Source of the DNA: Staphylococcus petrasii | Lineage (GTDB): Bacteria; Bacillota; Bacilli; Staphylococcales; Staphylococcaceae | Assembly: GCF_002902565.1 (NCBI RefSeq) | Contig: NZ_PPRC01000029.1 | Coordinates: forward strand, 1-33,358 | Direction of reading: 5' to 3' | Length of the DNA stretch: 33,358 nt | Part shown: in pieces, positions 1 through 7,594 of the stretch | How positions within the stretch are numbered: position 1 is the stretch's first letter | How the letters are laid out: each line of letters opens with the position of its first letter | Program-made: the position numbers and the translations under genes | The notes under the pieces: generated by a model | What the model was told of the DNA's origin: nothing | Seen by the model: the letters and a program-made list of their open reading frames with translations, nothing else | Databases searched by the model: none

Positions 1-2868
1 GTCACTTTCACTCGTTGATGTTGACTCACTGTCTGATGTGCTTGCACTTGCTGAGTCTGAAAGACTCTCACTTGTTGATGCTGACTCACTATCTGATGTG
101 CTTGCACTTACTGAATCGGAATCACTCTCACTTGTTGATGTTGACTCACTGTCTGATGTGCTTGTACTTGCTGAGTCTGAAAGACTCTCACTTGTTGATG
201 CTGAATCACTGTCTGATGTACTTGTACTTGCTGAGTCTGAAAGACTCTCACTTATTGCTTTACTTGTTGATGCGCTCTCGCTTGCTGCTTTACTTGTTGA
301 CGCGCTTTCGCTTGCTAATTTGCTTGTTGACGCGCTTTGACTATTTGCTTCACTTATTGATTTTACAGTACTTGTTGAAAGACTGTTACTTGTTGATGTT
401 GAAGTAGAGTCACTAGCTGAGTTTCGAGTGATTGACCATTTAATATTTTTAGTCGTTGAATGGTTACTATCATCCGTGGCAGTAATAGTTACATTAAAAT
501 CACCGATTTTTTGTGGTGTACCTGTTACTACATTTTTAGAAGAATCATAAGATAAGCCATCTGGTAAACCATCCATCTTAACATTCGGTGCTATTCCGCT
601 ATTATCTGAAGCATTTACAGTTACTGGTGTAATAGGTGAGAAAACTTCATTACTTTGATCAGTCATATTAATAGTAGGAGCTTGGGTATCCTCGTAATAA
701 TAAACAACTGATTGTCCTGCATTGGTTAATTTAACTTGATTATTAGCGCTATTATAATTTGGTGCATTTGAACTATCGACTTTATTATATTTATAACCCA
801 TTCCATTTAACGTGCTTTGTTGAGGATCTAATGTAACTGTATCATCCACATCTCCTGCATAAGTTTTCGGTGGAATAATATCTTTACCGGTATTCACATC
901 AACATATCTCACTTGAGTTGAAGCAGTTTGAGTATATGTGAAAGAGTCAAATTGAATTTGCTGTAAGTTTTTACCGCCTCCTGTTGAAGCTGTGATGGAA
1001 AGCGCATAATTACTAACATTACGATTTCTATTCAACCAATCTGTTAAATTGCGAGTGAATTGTTGTCCAGCATATGTAACTGTCATCACTTTAGTATCGC
1101 CATTATAGTCAATATCAAAATCTTGGAATGAATTATTTGTAGGTTGTACATTTAATTTAGCTGCTCCTGTAGCCTCAGTAGTGGCATACCCTGAACTGTT
1201 AGTACTAACAAATGCACCAAATGCGCCTCCATTTTTTACATTACTTGGATCTGCTCCAGCTTGAGAACCAGCTTTAGGAGTGGAAGTATTATGGAATGTA
1301 TCAAGTTTAAAGCCGAATGCATTTTTCAAACCACCTATCCCTAGTGCCGCACCTTCTTTACCTGTATCATCAATTTTGCCTGGTGAAAATGCAAAACCAA
1401 TACCATCTCCACCTGTTACGCCATCTGGTGAATATCCTTCATAGCGATTACCTAGATTAACTTTTCCTGTAAAATGAAAACTTTTATTTGAATTGATTTT
1501 AGTGTTCAAAGTAATTGAACCTTTTTTATTAAACTCATCAGGGGTTAAAGTTACTTTTCCTGTTTTAGAATCATAAGTAGCAGAGTCTTTGACATTAAAA
1601 TGTTCTAAAAAGTTATCTTTGTTGATTGATACAATGTCATTATTTGTTACTTCTGCTACAGTCGCACTTGTGTTGTTGGCAGCTAAGGCAAATCTACTAA
1701 AAGTTCTTAGTTTTTTTGGTGTTAAACTTGTCGACGTGCTTGTAGAATCACTTACTAATAAATTGGAACCTATATCTCGGTTTGCTTGGCTTTCAGCTGT
1801 ACTTGTAGATTTAGTTGTTAATGAATCTTTGTCATCAACTTTCTCAGATTTATTTGTGCTTGTAGAACTTGTTAATTCATTTTTCTTTTCAGAAGTTGAT
1901 GTTGATGAATTATTCTTCTCTTCAGATTCAGGTGTTTCCGTTGATTTGTGTTCTAATATTCCGTGAGTATTTGATAATTTGTCTTTTTGGGTAGTATTAG
2001 CTACTTTAGATGTATTTGTTTTTTTATCCTCTTCATTTTCTGAAGAGCTTGATGACTTGTTATCATTTTTACTTTCAGAATCTTTAGTTGATTGAGAGTT
2101 TTTATGTTCTGAACTTGATGTTGATTTTTCACTTTCTGATTGTTTGTCTTGGCTCTCAGACGTATTCTCTTTATTACTTTCTGAGGCGTTCTCAGTATTT
2201 GATTTTTCGTTCTCATTAGATGCACTTGTTTTATCACTATTAGAATTTTGGTGAGATTCACTTGTTGATGAGTCACTTTCAGAAGTTGAAGCATGACTCG
2301 TGCTATCTTTATATTCCGAAGTAGACATTTCTTTATCACTTGTAGAATTAACGCTTGTTTCTGTTGAATTTGTCGTTGAATCAGTTTTAATCTGACTTTC
2401 TTCATTAATAGTAACTCTTGACGATTGATTCTCACTTTCTGTTGAAGCCGTACTATTTTGGCTATGTTCTTGCGAAGAACTTGTCATATTTGAAGAAGAG
2501 TTGGTTGTCGATTTTGAAATTGCTGTTGAGTTTTGATTGGCTACAGTTGCACTATTTGACGAAACTTCTGATGTCATTGGAGTTTCTGATGCTGCGAAAG
2601 CATGGTGGTCATTAAGCATAGCAAAGGTGAATGCACCACCCACTAGGCCTGTAGTTCTCATTGCTTGTTTTTTGAAATCTTTAGATTTTGTAGTTTCATT
2701 ATCAATTTGATTGTCTACATCTTTATTTAAAAATGGTAACCCAATCATTTTTAAAAGTTGGAATTCTTTAATACCTGCTTTAACCCAATGTTTTCCTGAT
2801 TTATAAAGCTTAACTCTAGCTTTTTCTTCACCAAAGGATCGTTTAAAGTCTTTTTCTCTTTTAGACAT
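1..2868 (-). CDS. sraP: SraP/SasA-type serine-rich repeat adhesin (C-terminus beyond left edge)
   Basis: Surface adhesin exported by the accessory SecA2/SecY2 route, glycosylated on its serine repeats and normally sortase-anchored. The 956 residues seen are in order: a long signal peptide carrying the KxYKxGKxW motif at residues 20-28 (KLYKSGKHW) and an Ala-rich cleavage region near 90; a Ser/Thr/Asn/Glu-rich stretch at about 91-385; an L-type lectin module at about 390-645 (contains GDGIGFAFSPG); a MucBP-like beta-grasp module at about 648-727 (VRYVDVNTGKDI); one cadherin-like module at about 727-815; then SxSTS serine repeats to the window edge. S. aureus SraP has two cadherin-like modules, and I see only one. 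The ATG at 2868 is preceded by GGAGATG at a good distance. The accessory secY2/asp/secA2/gtf genes would be expected to the left and are not visible. The LPxTG end is also out of view. Confidence 0.93.
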   Translation of the reverse strand, partial: MSKREKDFKRSFGEEKARVKLYKSGKHWVKAGIKEFQLLKMIGLPFLNKDVDNQIDNETTKSKDFKKQAMRTTGLVGGAFTFAMLNDHHAFAASETPMTSEVSSNSATVANQNSTAISKSTTNSSSNMTSSSQEHSQNSTASTESENQSSRVTINEESQIKTDSTTNSTETSVNSTSDKEMSTSEYKDSTSHASTSESDSSTSESHQNSNSDKTSASNENEKSNTENASESNKENTSESQDKQSESEKSTSSSEHKNSQSTKDSESKNDNKSSSSSENEEDKKTNTSKVANTTQKDKLSNTHGILEHKSTETPESEEKNNSSTSTSEKKNELTSSTSTNKSEKVDDKDSLTTKSTSTAESQANRDIGSNLLVSDSTSTSTSLTPKKLRTFSRFALAANNTSATVAEVTNNDIVSINKDNFLEHFNVKDSATYDSKTGKVTLTPDEFNKKGSITLNTKINSNKSFHFTGKVNLGNRYEGYSPDGVTGGDGIGFAFSPGKIDDTGKEGAALGIGGLKNAFGFKLDTFHNTSTPKAGSQAGADPSNVKNGGAFGAFVSTNSSGYATTEATGAAKLNVQPTNNSFQDFDIDYNGDTKVMTVTYAGQQFTRNLTDWLNRNRNVSNYALSITASTGGGKNLQQIQFDSFTYTQTASTQVRYVDVNTGKDIIPPKTYAGDVDDTVTLDPQQSTLNGMGYKYNKVDSSNAPNYNSANNQVKLTNAGQSVVYYYEDTQAPTINMTDQSNEVFSPITPVTVNASDNSGIAPNVKMDGLPDGLSYDSSKNVVTGTPQKIGDFNVTITATDDSNHSTTKNIKWSITRNSASDSTSTSTSNSLSTSTVKSISEANSQSASTSKLASESASTSKAASESASTSKAISESLSDSASTSTSDSDSASTSESLSDSASTSTSDSESTSTSESDSDSVSASTSDSESASTSESLSDSASASTSDSESTSTSESD
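11..250. repeat. 60-bp tandem repeat in the adhesin serine-rich region
   Basis: Four near-identical 60-bp units start at 11, 71, 131 and 191, each with (C)TTGTTGATG near its left end. They encode 20-residue Ser/Thr/Asp/Ala blocks. Units differ at only a few positions, which suggests recent expansion. The array probably continues beyond the left edge. Confidence 0.9.
261..350. repeat. 30-bp tandem repeat in the adhesin serine-rich region
   Basis: Three units with a 30-bp period start at 261, 291 and 321 (TACTTGTTGA, TACTTGTTGA, TGCTTGTTGA). They encode the 10-residue pattern STSKAASESA and variants. This second repeat family lies just inside the 60-bp family. Confidence 0.8.
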
Positions 2869-3395
2869 AATAATCTCATCTCCAAATATTTATTACTTGA
2901 TTAAATCCCAATTAATTTTCTACAATTTGATATAATTTTCATTATTATATTATCATTTATATGTAAATAGCAACATATTTAACAAACTGTTTTCAACCAT
3001 TTATTAAAAAACCAAAACATTTAATGATGTGACTATACTATTTTTTATACATTAACATAAAATATCAATTATTAATTTTTAATTTACATAACGTTCAATT
3101 TGTAAGTTTAAAGCTTATTTTTAGAGTATTAAAAACAACAAATTAACAAATGATTGTAAAATTTTATCTCCATATACTTCCAACCATCAAATTATCCATT
3201 CATGTTTATGAATATTAATACTAAAATGTTTGTGATATAACAAATTTGTCACGCCACAATTAGCAACTATTATTTTTAGTTAAACTACCTCATTATTTGT
3301 CTTTCACATAAAATTATGTCTAAACATAGGATTTTTCTAATATTCAAAACAAATTTTCCAGTAAAAAAACTTTTATTCTAAATTTTTTCTTCCTA

Positions 3396-3439
3396 TTAAA
3401 ATAGCTTATTTTTAAACTTAAAATAGCTTATTTTTAAAC
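3396..3439. repeat. exact 22-bp tandem duplication
   Basis: The 22-base unit at 3396-3417 (contains AAAATAGCTTATTTTTAAAC) is repeated without change at 3418-3439. It is non-coding and lies about 95 bp upstream of the DUF6440 start. Confidence 0.9.
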
Positions 3440-3471
3440 ATTTAAATTTTATTATGGGAGTCAACCTAGAA

Positions 3472-3497
3472 GTTTAACAAAAGGTTGATAAAGATAT
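3472..3497 (+). promoter_or_regulatory. possible sigma-B promoter of the DUF6440 gene
   Basis: GTTTAA at 3472-3477 is followed after 14 bases by AGATAT at 3492-3497. The sigma-B consensus is GTTTAA, 12-15 bases, GGGTAT, so the first element is perfect and the second matches 4 of 6. It lies about 35 bp upstream of the start codon. Chance occurrence in AT-rich DNA is possible. Confidence 0.3.
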
Positions 3498-3532
3498 AGT
3501 ATTTATAAATAAAACTATGAGGAGGAATTGTT

Positions 3533-3718
3533 ATGTTTGGTAAATCCGAAGATAATCGATTTATAGTTGAAAAAGCTGGTTCTGAAAATAATATTAGATG
3601 CTATATTTTAACCGACAAAGAAACAGGTATCCAATATTTGGCAAGTTGGGTAAGTACAGGCGGCGGTATTACGCCCCTATTAGATGAAAACGGCAATGTT
3701 TCGAAGGTAGATATTTGA
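3533..3718 (+). CDS. DUF6440 family small protein
   Basis: A 61-residue protein matching the DUF6440 pattern: an N-terminal RF pair, a middle DKETGIQYL segment and a C-terminal GGxTPLLDxxG segment. The function of the family is unknown. There is no signal peptide or membrane segment, so it is probably cytosolic. The ATG has a very strong ribosome binding site (GAGGAGG at 3519-3525, 7-base spacer). It is monocistronic, with a strong hairpin terminator just after the stop codon and a convergent gene beyond. Confidence 0.85.
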   Translation: MFGKSEDNRFIVEKAGSENNIRCYILTDKETGIQYLASWVSTGGGITPLLDENGNVSKVDI

Positions 3719-3735
3719 AATCTTGAATAAACTTA

Positions 3736-3767
3736 AACCTCTTTAGTCATTATCGGCTAAAGAGGTT
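3736..3767. terminator. bidirectional intrinsic terminator
   Basis: Perfect 11-bp stem AACCTCTTTAG / CTAAAGAGGTT with a 10-base loop between the convergent DUF6440 gene and the membrane-protein gene. A T-rich tail is present on the plus side. Confidence 0.85.
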
Positions 3768-3773
3768 GTTTGA

Positions 3774-4577
3774 TTAGTTCATAGTTTGTTGAGTAACCAT
3801 GACTTGAATATATAACGCAATCCATAATTCTTCTGGATAATCGCTATAATGTGCTGACACTTTCAAATTATGCGTTTCGCCACGTTGGTTTGTTTTATTA
3901 TTTTTCCCTATATCAAAAAAGCTACGTTTACCTTTTAATAAGATTTGATTATCATCATTTTTGATAACTGTTTCTTGAGAGAAAAAAGGATTTTCGAAAA
4001 CATAAGAATACTTTTGATTGTCTATGAATTGATAAGGCATTTTTTGGAAACCTTTTTTAGAGAATAGTTTCTTCTGAAAAAGTATACCTACTACTTGTTC
4101 ATTTAAATAAACCTTATGATGCGGACGTAGATGCCACCATTTAATGCGTTTAATTACTACATTATATTCTTCTGAAGTTAACTTAATACCAAATAAAGCA
4201 AAAAAGTCTAATAAGCTAACTAATTTTTGTAACGTATTATTAAAAAAAGGCTTATATGACATTTGTTTGTTCCCCAAAATAGGTTTTCTAAAATTATCAT
4301 AAATAATCAAAGGAGTTTGATAAAAATATTCTCCTTCATCATAAGAATGTGTGGGGTTCTCTTCCATGGTTGCTAACAACTTTTGAGTTTCTTTTTTCGA
4401 TTTATGACGTAAATAAAAAAACACTATGATTAAACATGATAATACTAACCAAAGTATAAAAAAGAAAATGATATTAGACCATGGGACTGATAGACCATTA
4501 AAAATTGAATTGATTCCTAAAAAGATAAAGAAAACACTTAAAATTACCCAAACTACAATAATTACAAGTATATTCAT
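3774..4577 (-). CDS. membrane protein of unknown function
   Basis: 267 residues. Two hydrophobic segments near the N-terminus (about 3-24 and 34-57) are followed by a basic RHKSKKE stretch and a long soluble region of about 205 residues, probably cytoplasmic. The C-terminal part (about 145-260) is rich in aromatic residues and short beta-like segments (KVYLNEQVVGILFQKKLFSK, then YSYVFENPFF). This recalls tubby C-terminal-like proteins of Firmicutes, but that is a guess. It starts 15 bp downstream of the GNAT gene on the same strand, so the two are probably co-transcribed. The ribosome binding site is weak (AGGT), which suggests coupling to the upstream gene. Confidence 0.7.
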   Translation of the reverse strand: MNILVIIVVWVILSVFFIFLGINSIFNGLSVPWSNIIFFFILWLVLSCLIIVFFYLRHKSKKETQKLLATMEENPTHSYDEGEYFYQTPLIIYDNFRKPILGNKQMSYKPFFNNTLQKLVSLLDFFALFGIKLTSEEYNVVIKRIKWWHLRPHHKVYLNEQVVGILFQKKLFSKKGFQKMPYQFIDNQKYSYVFENPFFSQETVIKNDDNQILLKGKRSFFDIGKNNKTNQRGETHNLKVSAHYSDYPEELWIALYIQVMVTQQTMN

Positions 4578-4592
4578 TTTTTTACCTAAATA

Positions 4593-5075
4593 TTATAATT
4601 CTTTTACCAAATTGTACCATTTAATTCCAGCGTGTTGAGAATCTGATAACCCCTCATTTGTATATCCATATTTTTCGTAAAATGGCACAAGTTCTTCTCT
4701 ACAAGTTAAAGTCACGCCTAATCTACTATGCTGTCTCGCTAAATTTTCAAATTGACTTAAAAGTTGGCCTGCTATACCTTGCTCTTGATGAGATTTAGAA
4801 ACGACTAGTCCTAATACACTTAAGTATCCGCCTATATCTGGGTTTGGATTAATGATCTCAAATAAGTCATCGGTAATATATTTTTGAGTGATGACTGGCC
4901 CATTGATATATCCCACGATTTTCTTGTTATCTTCTGCAATTATAAATGTGTCAGGTATTGTAGCAATTCGTTCTTTAGTGGCTTTAGGTGTAGCCGCTTC
5001 TTCAGGCGTAAAACCTTGGTTCTCTAATTCAATCAATGTTGGCAGATCTTCTTTAGTGACATTACGAAACTTCAT
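4593..5075 (-). CDS. GNAT family N-acetyltransferase
   Basis: 160 residues with the GNAT fold. The acetyl-CoA pyrophosphate loop is QEQGIAGQLL (about residues 116-125, pattern Q/RxxGxG/A), preceded by the beta strand YLSVLGLVVS and followed by FYEKYGY near the C-terminus, typical of small-molecule acetyltransferases. The acceptor substrate cannot be read from the sequence. A GTG at 5078 is in frame, but the ATG at 5075 lies 7 bases after AGGAG and is preferred. It is the first gene of a two-gene unit with the membrane protein downstream. Confidence 0.88.
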   Translation of the reverse strand: MKFRNVTKEDLPTLIELENQGFTPEEAATPKATKERIATIPDTFIIAEDNKKIVGYINGPVITQKYITDDLFEIINPNPDIGGYLSVLGLVVSKSHQEQGIAGQLLSQFENLARQHSRLGVTLTCREELVPFYEKYGYTNEGLSDSQHAGIKWYNLVKEL

Positions 5076-5142
5076 CACTTCACTCCTTTAAATTTCACAA
5101 ATTATAAATAAAGATTACCATAAAATGGGTATTTTTTGAGAT

Positions 5143-5158
5143 ATGACAAAAGTGTCAT
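5143..5158. promoter_or_regulatory. perfect palindrome ATGACA-N4-TGTCAT
   Basis: A 6-4-6 perfect inverted repeat in the roughly 217-bp region between the divergent GNAT gene and the LPKSG surface protein gene. It is a candidate operator for either gene. No T-run follows, so it is not a terminator. Confidence 0.4.
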
Positions 5159-5292
5159 TTAGTTGATAGATAATATTAAGGTTGTATTTAATTTAATATG
5201 TTAGTTTATAAATATACATAAGTATGATATTTACAATTTTTAAATTATCAACTTTATGTATGAAGAATGATAATTACTAAGGAGTGAGTTTT

Positions 5293-6444
5293 TTGATTAA
5301 AAGAGGTTTTAAATATGCTTTTGGCACAACACTTGTAACTTCTTCACTTGTACTATTGTCACATGGACATGCATTTGCAGCAACGAACGATACGGATAAT
5401 CAATTTAATCATGATGCGAATGGTAACCCGATTACTGCTCAGAGCAATAACAACGTAGATTCTGGTTTCAATCATGATGTTGATGCTAATAACAACGTAG
5501 ACCCTGGGTTTAACCATGATGTAGGTAATAATGCCTCTGAAAATTCAGAAGAGAATACTACTGACGCGGGATTCAACCATGATGCTGATGGTAACCCAAT
5601 CACTGCTCAAGATGATAACAACGTAGATAACGAGTTCAACCATGATGCAGACGGTAATCCTATCACTGCTCAGAATGACAACAACGTAGATAATGAGTTC
5701 AACCATGATGCAGACGGCAACCCAATCACTGCTCAAGATGACAACAACGTAGATAACGAGTTCAACCATGATGCAGACGGTAATCCTATCACTGCTCAGA
5801 ATGACAACAACGTAGATAACGAGTTCAACCATGATGCAGACGGTAATCCTATCACTGCTCAGAATGACAACAACGTAGATAATGAGTTTAACCATGACGC
5901 TAACGGTAACCCAATTACTTCAAATAATCATGTTCCGGAAAATAATTCACCTAAAACAACACCACAAGATCCTTCCAAATCTAACGCAGAGGAAAATGAT
6001 ATTGGCTTTAATGGTCATGCCGAAAAACAAGGTTTAGTTAAACAATCAAATCAACAACAAGACCCTTCTAAATCAAAAGCTGAAGAAAATGACATCGGTT
6101 TTAACGGTTATGCCGAAAAACAAGGTTTAGTTAAAAAATCAAACCACCAAACATCTATGCCACAACAAAAACAACAAGAATCTACAACAAACACAAAAGC
6201 ACAACAAACTACATCAAATGCTAATAATGTTTCAAATCCAACAACTACGACTCAACCTAATCAATCAACAACTCTTAGTAAACAAACATCACATTCTCAA
6301 CAAGTAAATGGCGCATCAGCGCAATCAACTTTACCTAAGTCTGGTGAATCTGACAATCATACCCCCCTATATGTTGGATTACTAGCGCTTATCTTAGGTG
6401 TAAGTTCTCTTAGTCTTAAACGCGTCATTACTAAAAAACAATAA
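5293..6444 (+). CDS. repeat-containing sortase-anchored surface protein (LPKSG motif)
   Basis: 383 residues. A signal peptide occupies about 1-31 (ends HGHAFAA). Degenerate and then near-identical 21-residue repeats follow, each beginning FNHDADGNPITAQ (about 38-213). Next are two 31-residue repeats beginning QDPSKS and containing ENDIGFNG (about 225-286), a Gln/Thr/Ser/Asn-rich wall-spanning stretch, and a C-terminal sorting signal: LPKSG at 347-351, a hydrophobic segment and a basic tail RVITKKQ. The Ser in the fourth motif position is a variant of LPxTG. A GTG at 5284 overlaps the ribosome binding site; TTG at 5293 lies 8 bases after AAGGAG and is preferred. I do not recognise the protein. 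It is probably an adhesin or matrix-binding protein, which is inference from architecture only. Confidence 0.87.
   Translation: MIKRGFKYAFGTTLVTSSLVLLSHGHAFAATNDTDNQFNHDANGNPITAQSNNNVDSGFNHDVDANNNVDPGFNHDVGNNASENSEENTTDAGFNHDADGNPITAQDDNNVDNEFNHDADGNPITAQNDNNVDNEFNHDADGNPITAQDDNNVDNEFNHDADGNPITAQNDNNVDNEFNHDADGNPITAQNDNNVDNEFNHDANGNPITSNNHVPENNSPKTTPQDPSKSNAEENDIGFNGHAEKQGLVKQSNQQQDPSKSKAEENDIGFNGYAEKQGLVKKSNHQTSMPQQKQQESTTNTKAQQTTSNANNVSNPTTTTQPNQSTTLSKQTSHSQQVNGASAQSTLPKSGESDNHTPLYVGLLALILGVSSLSLKRVITKKQ
5572..5886. repeat. 63-bp tandem repeats in the surface protein
   Basis: Five near-identical 63-bp units start at 5572, 5635, 5698, 5761 and 5824. A partial unit follows at 5887 and degenerate copies precede from 5404. 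Each encodes 21 residues starting FNHDADGNP. The few differences between units (NDN against DDN) suggest recent copy-number change. Confidence 0.92.
5965..6150. repeat. two 93-bp repeats in the surface protein
   Basis: Units at 5965-6057 and 6058-6150 encode 31 residues each. They share QDPSKS, EENDIGFNG and AEKQGLVK. They are more diverged at DNA level than the 63-bp family, which suggests an older duplication. Confidence 0.85.
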
Positions 6445-6502
6445 CTGTATTTTCTAATTATCTGTTACTATTACTGCAACAACATTTCTTTTATGCATAT
6501 GA

Positions 6503-6555
6503 AAAAGCTATTACCTCAGTTTTCTAAGTTCTGAGCGTAATAGCTTTTGTTTTTT
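6503..6555. terminator. intrinsic terminator after the surface protein
   Basis: Stem AAAAGCTATTAC / GTAATAGCTTTT (6503-6514 and 6537-6548) with an inner CTCAG / CTGAG pairing, followed by GTTTTTT. It lies between convergent genes and may serve both. Confidence 0.88.
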
Positions 6556-6559
6556 AAAA

Positions 6560-6940
6560 TTAAACTAATAATAATTTAATCCCTCTAACGATATTTACTA
6601 TAAATAAATAGATTCCGATTATTACTAAAATAATTGCCCCAAGCCAGCTACCAAATACTAACCAATTGTCTGCGTTTGTTGTAGCACTGTTCATTCCTCC
6701 AGCAAAGAACATTAAAGCGAAAGGTACTAATGCGAAACATACCCATGTCATAATATGATTAAATAATGCTTTTCGTGCATGTGTTGAAACAGGTGGTGAA
6801 GCTACAATCCACATAATAATAGGTAATATAACCGGCGCAAAAAATACACTTAAATAACTTAATGATGATGCTATATTTTCATTTTTATTGCCATAATAAT
6901 CAGCTTGTTTATGATAATAACTTTTTCTTAAATCTTCCAT
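6560..6940 (-). CDS. DUF4870 family membrane protein
   Basis: 126 residues with a short polar N-terminus and three or four hydrophobic segments (about 27-48, 63-82, 93-121). The family marks are the SYLSVFFAPVILPIIMWIV segment and the following HARKALFNHI. Family members are small integral membrane proteins of unknown role. The ATG at 6940 has GAGGTGAG upstream. That ribosome binding site overlaps the stop codon of a possible 28-residue leader frame, which suggests translational coupling. Confidence 0.82.
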   Translation of the reverse strand: MEDLRKSYYHKQADYYGNKNENIASSLSYLSVFFAPVILPIIMWIVASPPVSTHARKALFNHIMTWVCFALVPFALMFFAGGMNSATTNADNWLVFGSWLGAIILVIIGIYLFIVNIVRGIKLLLV

Positions 6941-6951
6941 ACTTACTCACC

Positions 6952-7038
6952 TCAATTATATAAAAACATATATTTTGCAGTAATTTTAGGCAAAAGGCCC
7001 AAAATTACAACTCTGTAAGTTTCCTGGGAAATTTTCAT
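6952..7038 (-). CDS. possible 28-residue leader peptide
   Basis: A short frame beginning MKISQETYRVV and ending YMFLYN. It has AAAGGAGAGG just before the ATG at 7038. Its TGA stop (6954-6952) overlaps the GAGGTGAG ribosome binding site of the DUF4870 gene. A 12-bp inverted repeat lies inside it. This layout is that of a translated leader that could couple to or attenuate the downstream gene. The spacer between AGGAG and ATG is only 4 bases, and no homologue is known to me, so it is tentative. Confidence 0.35.
   Translation of the reverse strand: MKISQETYRVVILGLLPKITAKYMFLYN
6980..7008. promoter_or_regulatory. 29-base hairpin in the DUF4870 leader
   Basis: GTAATTTTAGGC (6980-6991) and GCCCAAAATTAC (6997-7008) pair with one mismatch around a 5-base loop. 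No T-run follows on either strand, so it is more likely a regulatory RNA structure or an operator than a terminator. Confidence 0.5.
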
Positions 7039-7107
7039 ACCTCTCCTTTCAGTTTCTTTTCACATTTTCCAAATTAAAAGAATAACTCCCTACTTCAATT
7101 TATTTAT

Positions 7108-7126
7108 TGTTATAATACAGGTATTA
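7108..7126 (+). promoter_or_regulatory. extended -10 promoter with palindromic operator for the MarR gene
   Basis: TGTTATAAT at 7108-7116 is an extended -10 element. The perfect palindrome TAATAC-AG-GTATTA at 7113-7126 overlaps it and lies about 25 bp upstream of the MarR start. This is the usual placement of an autorepression site for MarR regulators. Confidence 0.55.
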
Positions 7127-7151
7127 CACTAGAAAAATGTGAGGCATTTAT

Positions 7152-7523
7152 ATGGCAGATCAATTAGTATGTAAATGGCTAGATTTTACAGCTACTTATA
7201 ACAACGTTTCTAAACAACTGGAACGAGACTTAATGTCACGCCATAATCTTGCGTTGAAAGAATTTTATGTCTTAATGTATTTGGATTGCGCTGAAGATAA
7301 CCAATTACCATTAAAAGAATTACAAAATAAGGTGGGATTAAGTCAAAGTGCAATGTCACGCCTTGCGACTAGAATGGAGTCAAAAGATTGTGGTGTGATA
7401 AGACGTCAAGGTTATGGAGATGACAAACGTGGGGTATATGCTAAGATGACAGACAAAGGTCATCGCTTCTACGATGAAGTGAAGGTTACGTTTGAAGAAA
7501 CACTACGCTCCACTTTTCATTAA
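7152..7523 (+). CDS. MarR family transcriptional regulator
   Basis: 123 residues, a winged-helix dimeric regulator. The recognition helix is SQSAMSRLATRMES (about 64-77), followed by the wing with GDDKRGVYAKMT (89-100), which keeps the family's D-x-R. At 123 residues it is a little short for MarR proteins (about 140), mostly at the C-terminus. Cysteines at 7, 46 and 80 could allow thiol-based sensing; C7 lies near the N-terminus as in some quinone or electrophile sensors, which is inference. A palindrome over its -10 suggests autorepression. The convergent SDR oxidoreductase is a possible target. Confidence 0.88.
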   Translation: MADQLVCKWLDFTATYNNVSKQLERDLMSRHNLALKEFYVLMYLDCAEDNQLPLKELQNKVGLSQSAMSRLATRMESKDCGVIRRQGYGDDKRGVYAKMTDKGHRFYDEVKVTFEETLRSTFH

Positions 7524-7531
7524 TAAAAATA

Positions 7532-7575
7532 AAGCCCATGTGAGACAGCGATAATATGCCATCTCATATGGGCTT
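7532..7575. terminator. bidirectional intrinsic terminator
   Basis: Stem AAGCCCATGTGAGA / TCTCATATGGGCTT (one mismatch) with a 16-base loop between the convergent MarR and SDR genes. Confidence 0.85.
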
Positions 7576-7594
7576 GAACTTTACCTATGACGCA

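Larger units (their letters stand above)
2869..3532. other. AT-rich gap between divergent sraP and the DUF6440 gene
   Basis: About 660 bp with no plausible gene on either strand. It must hold the divergent promoters. Visible items are the GGAGATG ribosome binding site of sraP (2877-2883), a 22-bp exact tandem duplication (3396-3439), and a possible sigma-B promoter next to the DUF6440 gene. I see nothing else specific in it. Confidence 0.7.

Noticed and set aside
15..407. Open frames of 130 and 100 residues on the plus strand opposite the adhesin repeats
   Set aside because: They arise from the codon-periodic serine repeats on the minus strand, give low-complexity Leu-rich translations and have no ribosome binding sites.
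1589..1966. 125-residue plus-strand frame opposite the adhesin
   Set aside because: It lies wholly within the clear lectin and Ser-rich coding region on the minus strand and has no supporting signals.
2001..2435. 144-residue minus-strand frame in a different phase within the adhesin
   Set aside because: Its Lys/Gln/Ile-rich translation is an out-of-frame reading of Ser/Thr/Asn/Glu codons.
5572..5886. Regular repeats that could suggest a CRISPR array
   Set aside because: The units are contiguous with no unique spacers and are in frame within a surface-protein gene.
5545..5895. 116-residue antisense frame over the 63-bp repeats
   Set aside because: It is a shadow of the repeat units, with a repetitive hydrophobic translation and no ribosome binding site.
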